Assembly (NCBI GenBank): GCA_949130495.1
Contig: OX422217.1
Location: 572,356,606-572,420,605, forward strand
Length of the DNA stretch: 64,000 nucleotides
Direction of reading: 5' to 3'
Source of the DNA: Sambucus nigra
Taxonomy: Eukaryota > Streptophyta > Magnoliopsida > Dipsacales > Adoxaceae
Program-made: the position numbers and the translations under genes
Shown here: positions 1 to 11,597 of the stretch, piece after piece
How positions within the stretch are numbered: the first letter of the stretch is position 1
Layout: every line of letters starts with the position of its first letter
Notes under the pieces: model-generated
Database searches by the model: none
What the model saw: only the letters and a program-made list of their open reading frames with translations
Told to the model about the DNA's origin: nothing

Positions 1-152
1 GGCATTGGAAATCCACTTGCCATGAGTTTCATAATGGCGGGAAAAAGAGAAGAGAAATACAACAAGATTTGAAACCAAGGGGAAACCATGTAAAGAATAA
101 ATAAACTTACCTCTATTTTGGAAATGGAGTTAAAGGTTAAGTGAAAATGATT

Positions 153-1695
153 GAATACGTGTCCTTTAAATTGGGGAGCAATTATCTTCTTCTTTTAGAA
201 AATGTTTTCTATGTACCATATATGGGACATGATTTAATATCTATCTCACTTTTGGATGAACGTGGTTATTTCTTTTCATTTGGCAATAATAAAATTTCGG
301 TTAATATTTAAATCTATTGTTGTTAGTGGTGGTGTCCTTTCTAATGGCCTATATCATTCAAGTGTTTCATTGTTTCATGAATATTTACTTGTTACATTAT
401 CTAGTAAGAAAAAATATTTGTCTCGTGACAACTCATATGATCTTTGGCACAGACGTTTAGGTAATATTTATAAAGAACTCATCAATAATCTAATCAAAGA
501 TAACATCATTCCTTCTCTTAATTTGGCAACACCTTTCATCGTATTAAGGGGCATATACCAAATAATCCCTCTCATATTTTTTAATACACGCTTAATCCAA
601 GTCTTTTTTATTTAAGTCCTTCACCATGCCGCTGGCGCGGACCTTTAAAAACAAGAGAATATTAGTTAAATGGGTGTTTGAGGGACTTTTTGGTACAAAA
701 TTAAAGGACTGGACTAAATATGTATTAAAAAATATTGGAGAGACTTTTTGATATTTGATCCTATTAAATTTGCAAAAGGAAAAACAACCAAAACCATAAA
801 GAAAGGGTCCACTCATTGTTTTATAACCCTTGAAATAACCCACACCGGTATTAGTGGTCCCTTTATCTAACCATTTATGGAAATATATTTTCCATAACAT
901 TTATTGATGACTTATCTAGTTATGGCTATCCTTACGTGATTTATGAAAATCTTCTGCTCTTGAAAGATTCAAAAACTGTAAAACTCAGGTAGAAAAACGT
1001 TTGCGGGGGCTATCAAAATTATAAGGCTTAATCATGGGAGTGAGTAATATGTAAAGTACGATCAGACCAGGCAAAACCAAGTTTGTTGAAAGGCAAAACC
1101 AAACCTCAAAAGATATAGTGAGAGGTATGATGAGTAGGACTAATCTTCATGTTTTTTTCTCAGGAAAGGCTTTGAAATGTGTACTTTACATCATTAATTG
1201 TGTTCCTAGTAAGGAAATATCCAAAACTCCTTTTGAGTTATTGATTAGACGAAGACCTTTTTTAAACAACTTCCATGTTTGAGGCTATCCAGCCAAAGTA
1301 AAAATATATAACTCTGACCAAAAGAAACTTAACCCAAAAACACTTCTTGTTTATTCCTTGGCTACATCGATAGGTACAAAGGCTGTAATATCTATTGTCC
1401 TACTAGGGGTACCAATATTGTTGAGTCTAGAAATGCAGTCTTTTTGGAAAATTTATCACAGGATCATGAAAGTAGTCCAATCAAGAAGATTGACATCCAA
1501 AATGAACGGGTTACCATTCCAATACTTATTATTCTAGAAAGGGGAGTAGAACCTAGATAACTAACAATGCATATTGAGCAAGCCACGCATGCATAACCAC
1601 ATCATGAGGACAATTATACACAACATCGTCTATATTCAGTTGTAGAAGATGATGTTAATGAAAATGAGCCACCTCTCATAAGATCAACTAGAGAG
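153..1695 (+). pseudogene. Ty1/copia element F, left part: protease/GAG-pre-integrase/integrase remnant
   Basis: Broken copia pol. From 153 one frame reads a gag-pre-integrase-type stretch (LENVFYVPYMGHDLISISLL) up to a stop near 311. A second frame then carries the zinc-binding GAG-pre-integrase pattern (DLWHRRLGNI, near 440). Integrase core fragments follow at about 800-960 (TFIDDLSSYGYPYV) and 1130-1450 (SRTNLHVF, INCVPSKEISKTPFELL). Several frameshifts and stops separate these blocks. The element was cut at 1700 by a later insertion with TSD AAAAG and resumes at 7291. Family assignment is firm from the motif order; the protein cannot be functional. Confidence 0.85.
566..752. mobile_element. 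Palindromic MITE-like insertion inside copia F
   Basis: The copia integrase reading is interrupted here by non-coding DNA with long imperfect inverted arms. The left arm (from about 566, core ATATTTTTTAATACA) matches the reverse complement of the right arm (near 715-750, core TGTATTAAAAAATAT), and matching continues inwards through TTTAAGTCC/GGACTTT-like segments. The central part contains a GC-rich GCTGGCGCGG. Exact ends and TSD are not resolved. It is a small foldback element of unknown superfamily, and the 102-codon reading frame on the minus strand here is only a by-product of the palindrome. Confidence 0.5.
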
Positions 1696-1700
1696 AAAAG

Positions 1701-2055
1701 TATTAAGACTCCTACATATTTGGCGAATAATGACCAAATGTCTCACTCCAAATAGTCTAATCCTACCTATCCGAAAGATAATAATGAGCTCCTCCTATGA
1801 ACCGTGCAACTGAATGTGGCTAATAAAGATATGTCTTTGAAAATAGTCAGCCGTAAATATCTCAACGTTCTCATCAGTTAGCTGGTTTATTGGTTTACCA
1901 TTTTATAGCATGTACTCCTATAAATGTAGCTCCATGCGTGTAATTTTAATCAATGAGAGCAGTTCTAATATTTGTTCTACATCACCTCTCTTTTAACAGA
2001 TATATTCCATTGTTTATATGTGAGTTCAAAAGTCTTTAAAGTCTAAATTTTAACA
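1701..2055 (+). repeat. 5' LTR of G
   Basis: 355 bp, starting TATTAAG and ending TTAACA, directly followed by the primer-binding site. It matches the second LTR (3323-3635 plus 7240-7290) along its length with scattered substitutions. Confidence 0.85.
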
Positions 2056-2067
2056 TGGTATCAGAGC
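2056..2067 (+). other. Primer-binding site of G (initiator Met tRNA type)
   Basis: TGGTATCAGAGC directly follows the LTR. This is the standard plant copia PBS complementary to the 3' end of initiator tRNA-Met. Confidence 0.85.
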
Positions 2068-3309
2068 AGTAAAGCTCTAATGAGTAATCTCAATCCTCGT
2101 GGTTCACACAGGTATACTGAATCTCCAGCGGCAGTGGCCACAATCAATGCTACTGTCCACCGGGTATAAAACAAGATGGAGGTAGCTGCTTTGTCGTCAA
2201 AACTATGACGTCGTCGCCACGACAGGTTGTTTTAGTCAAACAACGTTTCGGTCATACCACAGTAACATGTGCTCACGCGAGTATCGCCGGAAATGCAAGA
2301 CTTCCTTGGCGGAGTCCTAGAGATCCCAAGAACACAAGCCCAGATCTAGTAGCAAGGCTGCTTATTTTGTGCACGGGTTAAAAAAAATTTGCAGGAAGTT
2401 AATGAAATGATTGCCTAACCCCTAAATGATGAATCTTACAAGATACGTACAAAGAAAGTTCTCATTTATTTTTTCTCACTATTCGTTGCATGATGTTTCT
2501 TGGAGCAATTTTTTGGCCCAGCTTAGCTTTGTGCGACCAAGACATTAAGGAGTATAAGTGTTGGGTAAATATACACTGGTGGCATGGCTTCTTTTTCGTC
2601 CCTTCTGTTACCTGTGAATTTTTCTAAGGATACTTCGTTTGTGAAGATGGGTTTCTCATTTAAAACTAATGGTTTTCTCTAATAACCATGGTGCATTGTT
2701 TAATTTTTTGGGGGAGACAATTGATCCTACAAACGTTAAGCATTACCCTTGCAATATTTTGGTGTCAACTTTATCTCAAGGGGTATATGTAGCAGTAGAA
2801 AAATTCTTTTATTAAAAAAAAAATAATAATACAGATTACCTGGAAGTTAACCCCCATTGAATCATGTGCACCCTTCACATGATTCGATAACTCAACGGGA
2901 CCCTGGATCCATTATGATCAAGCCCAAGTCTAAAAAACATAGATCCTCTGAATCCATTGCGATCAAGCTCAAGAAGAAATAACCTTTGAATCCATCGTGA
3001 TCGAGCTCATTTTGGCCGAATAGGCCCATTACAGATGTTGGTCTAGCCAAAACCAACTATTAAGCCTCTGAATCAATTTTGATCAAGCTTATTCAGTCTA
3101 AGAGACCTTATTATTTTTTTATAAAGCTGAGCATCGCGTCATTGCATCTGTCGTGACGGAAATCAGTGGGTTTTATTTATTTTCAAGGTTTTTGGTGACA
3201 GTGGAGATCTTCTCACTCGGTTGGATCGCACTCATAACAAAACCTTTGTCAACTCAGCGATTTCAATTTCTTCGTGACAAGCTTGGTGTGAGCGTTGCAT
3301 CGCATCTTC
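2068..3309 (+). other. Interior of G, mostly non-coding, with a short degenerate repeat
   Basis: No long ORF. A gag-like start (MSNLNPRG) appears at about 2081 but closes quickly. Between about 2905 and 3095 a segment with core GAATCCATTGYGATCAAGCTC recurs four times at roughly 50-60-bp spacing. From 3210 the frame reads the C-terminal end of copia RNase H up to the purine tract, showing that pol was deleted between the two ends. Confidence 0.6.
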
Positions 3310-3322
3310 GCTTGCGGGGGAG
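3310..3322 (+). other. Polypurine tract of G
   Basis: GCTTGCGGGGGAG sits immediately before the 3' LTR start at 3323, the normal place for plus-strand priming. Confidence 0.7.
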
Positions 3323-3635
3323 TATTAAGTCTCCTACATATCTGGCAAATAATGACTAGCTGGCTCACTCCAAATAGTCTACTCCTACCTATCCGGAAGA
3401 AAGTAACGAGCTCCTCCTATGAACCGTGCAGCTGAATGTGGCTAATAAAGATATGCCTTTGAAAATAGTCAGCAGCAAATCTCTCAACGTTCTCACCAGT
3501 TAGCTAGTGTATTGGTTTACCATTTCATAGCTTGTAATCCTATAAATGTAGCTCCATGCGTGTAATTTTAATCAATGAGAAAAGTCCTAATATTTTTTTC
3601 CACATCACCTCTCTGTTAACAAATATATTCCTTTG
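3323..3635 (+). repeat. 3' LTR of G, left portion
   Basis: Matches 1701-2015 and stops at TTCCTTTG, the 8-bp target of the hAT insertion. The remaining ~50 bp of the LTR continue at 7240-7290. Confidence 0.9.
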
Positions 3636-3863
3636 CAGTGGCGGAGCCAGAAATAAAAGCTGGCCTAGGCACGTTAGGAAATTTACGGGGGTTAGGGGGC
3701 GGTAGCCCCCGATTTTTTTTTTGGAGTAGTACTTATAAAAATATTTTAACTGCATAAAAATTAACATATAAATAGATGAATTACAATGATTTAAAAAATA
3801 AAACATCATTACAAAATGATACTAATGTAAGTTCATACAAAACTAGATAGTTGTCATTACATT

Positions 3864-6273
3864 CTACAAAATTCCTCTACGATTTTTCATTTTCTGAAAA
3901 CGATTCACGATTACATCATTGGAAATTACATCAAACACATCATTTTCAATGTATGCTATGCAAGTATCACTCAACCAAGCATCCCCCATGCAGTTTCGGA
4001 GATCAGTCTTGATGATATTCATAGCGGAGAAGGCCCTTTCAACTAAAGCAGTAGAAACCGAAAGAATTAATGACAATTTCAAAAGCCTGTAGACCAGTCC
4101 ATATGCTAGATGTTTTCCTTTCTCAACCATCTTCTTAGCCAATCCACTTATTCCCTCCACTTCATCAAAGTGCCTATTTGACTTAACATCAAATTCAAAA
4201 TTCATAAGTTCATCCCGAAGTTCAATACGTTCTTCCTTCGTGAAATCTTCAGTATAAAACTCAGAGAGATGAACCAACAAATTTACATCAAAAGCAGCAA
4301 ATTGAAATTTAGGATCAAATGCGGTCATACATATAAGCAATTGAGAATTCACCTCATCAAAACGGTGGTTAAGTTCAACAAGTTGCTTATCCACACATCG
4401 GTAAAATATGTCCACTTTATAATGATGTAAATTTGTTACCACTGGACCTCTCCTTACCCTCCCTAAAAGACAAAAATTATCTTCCATGTTGGGAACCATA
4501 ATCTCATATTTAGTACAAAAGGAAGATACTTCCAACAATAAATTACCCCACTCCTCATCCCTCATTGTTTGGAAACGACCCTTAGAAACTCTCACACAAT
4601 CCATTGCATTTACAATATCTTGATCCTTCTTTTGCAATAACTTTGAAAGTATATTAGTTATTGAAAGTACATTCTTCATAAAATGCATGTTGAAGACAAA
4701 ATCAAAAGTTTGCATCTTCATTTGCAAGGCCACTGCTTCACCTCTTCTATTCGTACCATTATCTCCCAATTCATCCAAAACATCCACGACGGACCCAAAC
4801 ATAACCATCAAATTAATCAAAGTCCCATAATGTGAATTCCATCGTGTATCGCCTGGTCGTTTCATGGAAGTTTCTTGATTTAACCCGCTACCAGTTGATG
4901 TCTCACCGAGTTCTAACTGATTGAAAATTTGCTCAACCTCTTTCTCTCGTAAAATGTCTCGTCGCTTACATGATGCACTAGACATATTCACTATCATATT
5001 CACACTAAAAAAGAACTCATCAATGTGCTTAAGATCTTTTACGACTTTTACTAGTGCTAATTGAAGTTGGTGTGCAAAACAGTGTACATAGTATGCCGAC
5101 TTGTTCTCCTTCAAAATAAGTGATTTTAGCCTGTTATATGTCCCTTGCGCAAGGGACATATTACTTTCCTTCAAAGTAATATGCATGCATATTACTTTCC
5201 CCATCATATCCTTGACCCCACAGATTTTTTATACTTAAGTTGTGTTTGTTGAAAAATTGATCTAGTGAGGCCTTTAATGACAAAGACGTAGTATCAGGAA
5301 CATGGACCATGCCCATAAATCTTACAATCACAAAACCCCTCTTATCCACATAACGCACAACAATAGCCATTTGTTCTTTAATCGACACGTCTCGTGCTTC
5401 ATCAACTAATATCGCAAATAAATCCCCCCCCAAGATCATTTAATATTTTTTTAATAACCGCATTTGCAATTGCATTTACAATATCTTTTTGAATATCAGG
5501 AGATGTCAATTTTAAATTTTTAGGAGCATTGTTAAGTACAACATTATTAACAAATGCCTCTCTACGAGCAAGAAATTCCAGGAGTTCAAGAAAGTTACCT
5601 TTATTCCTCGAGTTTTCTGATCCATCATGAGAACGGAAAGATAACCCTTGCCTCAACAAAAATCGAACCACATCAATTGTGACAACTAACCTTCGGTGGT
5701 ACTCAACTCGACACTCCTTCGATTGCTTATGAATTATTGTCTCAACATGTTGATTCATCAAATTCTGACTCTTCATGTACGCCGTGTGATGACCAATACT
5801 ACTAGCATGCTCATTTAGCCTCCGTTTGCACTTCCAATTACTAAATCCACCCTAACAAATACATCACTTTTATTTCTTTCAGGAAACTCATCAAAAAATA
5901 AGTAACAAACCAAACAAAAAGCGGAGTTCTCCTTCACACTATATTCCAACCAAGTAGGAAATTCAGCAAACCAATCAGTGTTGAAACGGCGAACTTTGTT
6001 TCCAATATTTATTTTAGGAAATGTATGCGAATATGGTTGGCAAGGACCCAACTGCAAGTATGATCGTCTAATTTTATCTTGATCATTAACATCATAATCT
6101 GCAATGTGCGGCCGTAAAATAGGATCGGAGGGAAGATTTGACAAGTCAATACTAATGCGGCTTCGAATGATTCTATTTGGGCTAGGGTTGTTTTAAACAA
6201 CATTGGTATCAGATGGAGTGGATACTGGCGCTTCGACTGAGTCTTCACGAGCCCTTTTAAAAAATCTCTCCAT
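3864..6273 (-). pseudogene. hAT transposase, TTF-type zinc finger class, disrupted
   Basis: The start codon at 6271-6273 gives MERFFKRAR, typical of TTF-type zinc-finger hAT proteins. The TTF-like zinc-finger region lies at about 5880-6050 (FPTWLEYSVKENSAFCLVCY). It is followed by a DUF4371-like region with the acidic motif LVDEARDVSIKEQ near 5380-5410, then HCFAHQLQLALV near 5060, and a C-terminal hAT dimerisation segment (STALVERAFSAMN, about 4010-4060). Breaks are an in-frame TAA near codon 27, frameshifts near 5815 and 5440, and a 31-bp templated insertion near 5170. The last 447 codons remain open. Not functional as it stands. Confidence 0.85.
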
Positions 6274-6284
6274 TTCTGAATAAA

Positions 6285-6910
6285 TAAAATTCAACAACAT
6301 TTTCAGAATAACATATTTATACAAAAAAAATCCAACAACTTCATCAAAATGTTTATTAACAACTAAAAATTAACAACAAAAAACATACCCAAACATATCC
6401 AAACATTTCTATTAAAAAACATACCCAAACATTTTCAGAATAAAATTCAACAACAATTTCAGAATAACATATTTATACAAAAAAAATTCAACAACTTCAT
6501 CAAAATGTTTATTAACAACTAAAAATTAACAACAAAAAATATACCCAAACATTTCTATTAAAAAACATACCCAAACATTTTCAGAATAAAATTCAACAAC
6601 ATTTTCATAATAACATATTTATACAAAAAAAAATTCAACAACTTCATCAAAATGTTTATTAACAACTAAAAATTAACAACAAAAAACATATCCAAACATT
6701 TCTATTAAAAAACATACCCAAACATACCCAAACATTTCTATTAAAAAGCATACCCAAACATTTTCTATATAAAATTCAACAACATTTTCAGAATAACATA
6801 TTTATACAAAAAAAATCCAACAACTTCATCAAAATGTTTATTAGCAACTAAAAATTAATAACAAAAAACATACCCAAACTATCCAAACATACCCAAACAT
6901 TTCTATTAAA
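6285..6910. repeat. Tandem repeats upstream of the hAT transposase
   Basis: Four copies of an AT-rich unit of about 146-183 bp, with ACATATTTATACAAAA recurring at about 6311, 6467, 6613 and 6796. Interspersed shorter copies of ACATACCCAAACATTTCTATT occur. The array lies within the hAT element, between the transposase start and the right terminus. Confidence 0.75.
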
Positions 6911-7239
6911 AAACACACCCAACAATCAGCATCAACAGCTATCAAAATCAGCAGCAATAACTGTCAAAAATGCCAATGAAGATGCCAAAATCAGCAGGAA
7001 GAATGGAGTCTCTCTAGGGAAGAGACGGAAGAGAGAGAAAGACTAAGGAGTGGGTAAGTTTGGTTTGCTTTTAATTTAAGGACCATCCGTGTTTTTTAGG
7101 TTTGAAAGATTTTGTTATTTTTAAAATTGCCTCAATATCTTTAAAAATTTATAAATCATACCTGTACAAAAAAAAAAAAAAAGTTACTTTTGCTGGCTGG
7201 GCAAGTGCCCAGGTCATAAGCACAGTCCCTCCGCCACTG

Positions 7240-7290
7240 TTCCTTTGTTTATATGTGAGTTCAAAACTCTTTAAAGTCTAAATTTCTACA
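7240..7290 (+). repeat. 3' LTR of G, right portion
   Basis: Begins with the second TSD copy TTCCTTTG and matches the end of the 5' LTR (TTTATATGTGAGTTC). It ends TCTACA, followed by the outer TSD AAAAG. Confidence 0.85.
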
Positions 7291-8645
7291 AAAAGGTCTA
7301 CCTTTTTATGATTATTACATAACATATGTTCTTGAGAATAATTGTGATGTGGGATTGTGTGTCGATCAACTTCTTATCAATCCGCATTGTCTAGTCCTCA
7401 TTCAGCCAAATTGATTGAATCTATGAATGAAGAAAAGTTGTCTATGGATCGCAATAAAGTGTGGGAGCTCATTGAACTTGCTCATGGTTGTAAAACTCTT
7501 GGTAACAGGTGGGTTTGCAAAACTAATATGGATTCTCATGGAAATGTGGAGATATATAAAGCCATATTAGTAGTGGCAAAGCGTTTTACTCAAAATAAAG
7601 GTGTTGACTATAATGACACCTTCCCCCATATGTCCACTAAAAAATGATTTAGAATTATTATGTCTTCGGTAGCCCATTTTTATCTTGTGGATCTGAAGAT
7701 TGCATTCCTTAATGGAGACATTGATACAAACTTTTATATAAATCATCCTGAGGATTTTAAAGATTCATACAAGGCTCATATTGTGTGCAAATTGAAGAAG
7801 TCAATTTACGGACTTAAACGGGAACTAAGGCAGTGGTACTTGAAATTTGATGAGGTGGTGACATAGATCATTACATATATTTCAAGGAAACGACAACAAT
7901 TTGATCATTATTATTATATTACTTGCTAGTAACGAATTGGGGTGTGCTCCATGATACGCATCATAATTTTTCAGACTTTGATATGAAAGATCTTGGTGCT
8001 GCATCTTTTATTCTTGGAATTGAGATTCACATAAATTGTTCTTGTGGGATATTAGGACTATCTCAAATTCCATATATATAGATCGTGTTCTTAAGAGGTT
8101 CTGTATAGAAACTTGTGCTTCTAGGATTGTTCCCATTATGAAGGGTGATAGGTTCAGTAGAGATTGGTATCTAAGAAATGAGCTGGAAAGGGAAGTACGA
8201 AAAATTTTCCTTACGCTAGTGTTGTTGGGACATAGCTTTTTTGTAAGCACTCTTAATAAATATATATGTATAATCTAGGCTCGGATCACTGAGACGTTGT
8301 TAAGAAGGTTATGACATATCTGAAGAAGACTCTGATTATATGATTGCAAAATTTCATTTCTGGTTAAGAGTGGTTGATTCTTTTTCAAGTCATCTTAATC
8401 TATTTTGTGATAATAATTATGCCATAATATTTACTAAGAACAATAATCTTATAAGAGGTTCCAAGCACATTGATCTTAAGTATTTGCGTGTTCTAGATTG
8501 GGTTACTGAAGGCCTGGTAGATGTAAGGCACTTTGGCATCGATAGCATTATAGTAGATCTCTTCATCAAGGGTTTATCTCCCACTGTTGTTATGAAACAT
8601 GCCATTAGTATGGGAATAATGGAGTCTTTTGATGTACTTGGTTAA
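7291..8645 (+). pseudogene. Ty1/copia element F, right part: RT and RNase H remnant
   Basis: Continues the copia frame broken at 1700 after removing one AAAAG copy. RT begins near 7410 (MDRNKVWELIELAHGCK, NRWVCKTN), continues through VDLKIAFLNGDID and KLKKSIYGLKRELRQWY (7680-7840), and decays into several frames at 7870-8330. The RNase H end is intact at 8340-8642 (LFCDNNYAIIF, GSKHIDLKYLRVL, VDLFIKGL). Multiple stops and frameshifts make it non-functional. Confidence 0.85.
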
Positions 8646-9650
8646 AGTGGGAGTAATTGGTTTTGACTGGTGTAATATTTAAAGATTCAGTTACATCTCC
8701 TATCTTGATGCATTAAAATAATTATTTTTGTTTATTATGCTTATTTTGACATATAATTGTTCACATCAAATGCATTTTATCTCAATATATAAAGTTTATA
8801 TAGTCTCCGGGAGACATTGACTTTCATAGTGAAAGTTATTGGTTAATCACATGTTAACTCTTATAGTAAGATTCAAGTTTTGAGCATGTGCGCATATGTG
8901 TATTCTCATAGTGAAAACGTTTAGTATTGAGCATGTGTGAGTGATTCCATAGTGTAAGACTTGAGGTCATGTTAAAGACATGTTTGCCTTTTGAATCATT
9001 CTAGGTTTTATGCATACTGTCGTGCACAAGTCATTCGTGGATCCTTATGGTTAGGAACATACCATGAAGGTTTTATGAGCTCCATTATTACACTTGTCAT
9101 AGTTGCAGACTATATTCATAAGAATGATTAGCACGTGTAACTATGGAGAGGTCTTATGCTGTTTAAAGGAAAAATGCTTCCATGATTCGGTGTTGGCATT
9201 TTCATTCTGAAAATTGATGACTGAGGTAATTCATTCAGTCATAAATTTATTTGGCCAAAATTGTGTATTCACTTGAGTAGTCATTTTCAAATAATTATGT
9301 ATATATAAATATTCACCCAAGTGGGTGAATGTTAATTTATTCGGCTTCATACTTGTAATTATTTTATAAATAATCGGTGAATGTCCGTGACTAAATGAAT
9401 ATGCGGAAAAGCCCGAGTTATTGGATATTACTGGGCCTGTTTTGTAATACCTTAATTATACGGAATATTATCCTATTCGTGTGGAATTTCTTATTGGGCT
9501 ATGATGGTGAAGCCCATAAGGTTTAAGCTTTAATGCATGGATATCCTCTCCTATCTCATAAATATATGATATAAAGTTCTCCATATATCCCATCAAAAGC
9601 TAGAGAAACCAAAAGGAGGCATAAAACGAGAATGAGAGAAATATGCTTAC
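8646..9650 (+). repeat. Probable 3' LTR of copia F (ends unresolved)
   Basis: Non-coding DNA directly after the RNase H stop, preceded by the purine-rich AAGTGGGAG at 8645-8653, the expected polypurine tract. It contains short repeated phrases (CATAGTGAAA, GAGCATGTG) but no ORF. Only one copy lies in the window, so the LTR end cannot be fixed; 9650 is an estimate. Confidence 0.45.
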
Positions 9651-9895
9651 ATTGTCGCTATGGACTCACAAGGCACGCCTTATTTTTGCATTTTTCTAGC
9701 ATATTCCATATTATAAATTGTTTTCTTTAGCATATCTGACATAAATTGTATTCTAATGGTGTAGCATCAATGCTATATATGACAACATAGTTATTTTTCA
9801 CTCTGAAATTCATTGCTGATCAAAGATCCTCCTAATGTAAACCGATCTTCAAAAAACTCATACTTCTTATTCGTTGTATTGTTTGATTTGAATAG
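9651..9895 (+). other. Intron sequence upstream of the first MATE exon seen
   Basis: AT-rich, no ORF, ending in TTTGAATAG, a plausible splice acceptor. The N-terminal MATE exon, which normally carries the first membrane helices, is not found upstream in the window. Confidence 0.5.
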
Positions 9896-10441
9896 GTGGG
9901 ACTAGCATGTGCACTTGATACATTATGTGGCCAATCCTATGGGGCAAAGCAGTATCATATGGTCGGCATACACATGGAGAGAGCTATTGTTATTCTCACA
10001 CTTGTAAGCATACCCCTTGCAGTCATCTGGGAAAATACTGGTTTCATTCTCAAAGAATTAGGCCAAGAATTCACCATATCAAAAGAAGCTGGGCTCTATG
10101 CACACTACATGATCCCTAGCCTTTTTGCATACGGACTCATTCAATGCCTCGTCAGATTCTTACACGCCCAAAACATTGTTTTCCCAATGATGTTAATATC
10201 TGGGGTTACTACTTTACTCCACATCCTCGTGTGTTGGATATTGGTGTTCAAATCTGGCCTTGGTAGCAGAGGGGCAGCCTTGGCAAATTCCATATCTTAT
10301 TGGATAAATGTGTTACTATTAGCACTTTTATGTAAACTTCTCTTCTTCTTGTAAAAAGACTTGGACTGGATTCTCAAAGGAAGCGTTGCATGATATTCTT
10401 AGTTTTCTTAGACTAGCTATACCTTCAGCCGTTCTGGTCTG
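9896..10441 (+). pseudogene. MATE/DETOXIFICATION-like transporter, exon 2
   Basis: Encodes a MATE-family multidrug and toxin extrusion segment of several hydrophobic helices, with hallmark motifs CALDTLCGQSYGAKQYHM, SLFAYGLIQCLVRFLHAQN and SRGAALANSISYWINVLLLA. The acceptor is ATAG before 9896 and the donor GTAAGT is at 10442. A one-base insertion near 10326 shifts the frame: the expected continuation (KKTWTGFSKEALHDILSFLR) is present in another frame up to the donor. MATE proteins export organic cations and flavonoids using proton or sodium gradients. With the frameshift and the lesion in exon 5 this looks like a pseudogene. Confidence 0.85.
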
Positions 10442-10494
10442 GTAAGTCTTTTCTCTCATTTTTAGTTCGACCTTTTAGGCAACTTCAGAGATTT

Positions 10495-10590
<96 letters not shown>
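10495..10590. repeat. (CA)n(TA)n microsatellite in the MATE intron
   Basis: About 24 bp of CA repeat followed by about 70 bp of TA repeat. Gypsy element A is inserted at its right edge. Confidence 0.95.
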
Positions 10591-10593
<3 letters not shown>

Positions 10594-11166
10594 TGATGTA
10601 AAAAATTAGATTATATCTAATTATTTAATCACAGATAAATAAAATGAGACAAAGAACTTTTAAAGTGGTTCAGCCTTATAAGAATGGCCTACGTCCACTG
10701 TTTCTGTTATTGCTGACTATTTGGGAATTCTCGATTACAAGTTTTCTCAAGAAATTCCGATCCCCTTACAATGAGGATAATACAATGTATTTATAGCCCT
10801 AAGGCTGTAATGTGAAAGGGTAATACAATTAATGCTCCTTAAGCGTATACATCTGTATGATGATAATAATAATAAGCATTTAATGCGCAGTCAAACTGTT
10901 GGTTATCCGGCTATTAATGTTTTGTCCGAGGTGCAGCTCGGACCGCCTAAGTTCCTCGGTGCTCAAAAGTTCCTCGGTGCTCAAAAGTTCCTCGGAGAGT
11001 TCTTGTAGGTCGGAGCGTCTGAGTTGATCGGGGAAACAGAGTTCCTCGTTGCAGTATGGTTCCTCGGAGTCGAGGTGTTGTTCGTAACTGTTTGTCGTTG
11101 CCATGTAGATTGCCACGTGTTTTCACCCAATTGAGTCATGTCAGCAGACTAAATTTGGTATCAACA
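10591..11166 (-). repeat. LTR of element A (3' LTR in element sense)
   Basis: 576 bp, TG...CA. Holds a TATA box read on the minus strand (TATAAATAC at about 10788-10796) and a repeated TTCCTCGGTGCTCAAAAG segment near 10960-10990. Confidence 0.95.
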
Positions 11167-11178
11167 GAATCCCCCAAT
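11167..11178 (-). other. Polypurine tract of element A
   Basis: ATTGGGGGATTC on the minus strand directly precedes the 3' LTR. Confidence 0.75.
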
Positions 11179-11422
11179 GTTTCATAGTTCGAAATTTGAG
11201 GAGTGTGGAACATTCTTTCTCGATATATGGCGGTTTTAAATGTTTATCCTAAAATTTAGGAGTATTTTCTCTTGTATTTATTTATTCTTCCAAATTCTTA
11301 GAATCACTCTTTTTTGAATTTTTCTAACTGCTTCGATTCCCGCGCCCCTTTTGTCTTTTTAGCCGCCGGTAACGTAACCGTCTCTTTTTGTAATCATTAC
11401 TTTTACCCTTTCCCAAGGCAAA

Positions 11423-11431
11423 GTATTTAAA
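11423..11431 (+). promoter_or_regulatory. TATA-like box for the antisense gene of element A
   Basis: GTATTTAAA lies about 170 bp upstream of the plus-strand ATG at 11598, in a CT-rich leader. The spacing fits a plant promoter with a ~140-bp 5' UTR. Inferred from sequence only. Confidence 0.45.
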
Positions 11432-11597
11432 CGTTTGCAAAAAATTCCATCGTCTTCTACTTTTTCAAATTTGTCTCTTTGAGTTTTCCATCGTCTCTCT
11501 CTCTCCTGTGCGTTCATCTCTTCCATCATTTGTTGTCAACAGACTCATCTCTTTCCTGTAAGATTTTCTTCTTTCTCTTTGATTTCCTTCTTTCATC

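Larger units (their letters stand above)
3636..7239 (-). mobile_element. hAT transposon H inserted in the 3' LTR of G
   Basis: 3,604 bp with terminal inverted repeats CAGTGGCGGAG at the left end and the same sequence reverse-complemented at the right end. A perfect 8-bp TSD TTCCTTTG lies at 3628-3635 and 7240-7247. An 8-bp TSD, CAGTGGCG termini and a transposase with a hAT dimerisation tail together identify the superfamily. The transposase is on the minus strand and is broken. Confidence 0.95.
1701..7290 (+). mobile_element. Copia deletion derivative G (nested in F, interrupted by hAT H)
   Basis: An LTR retrotransposon with a 5-bp TSD AAAAG (1696-1700 and 7291-7295), two LTRs of about 355 bp, a primer-binding site at 2056 and a purine tract at 3310-3322. 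The interior (2056-3322) is only about 1.27 kb. It keeps the tail of a copia RNase H frame (near 3240-3320, motif TKPLSTQRFQFLRDKL) but no RT, integrase or protease, so it is a non-autonomous deletion derivative. The 3' LTR was later split by hAT element H. The LTRs begin TATTAAG rather than canonical TG, probably a mutation. Confidence 0.85.

Noticed and set aside
592..900. 102-codon minus-strand ORF
   Set aside because: It spans a palindromic MITE and the reverse strand of copia integrase; no domain.
10880..11116. 78-codon ORF present in both LTRs of element A
   Set aside because: Its preservation only mirrors LTR similarity; it is rich in repeat-derived LSTEE and has no recognisable domain.
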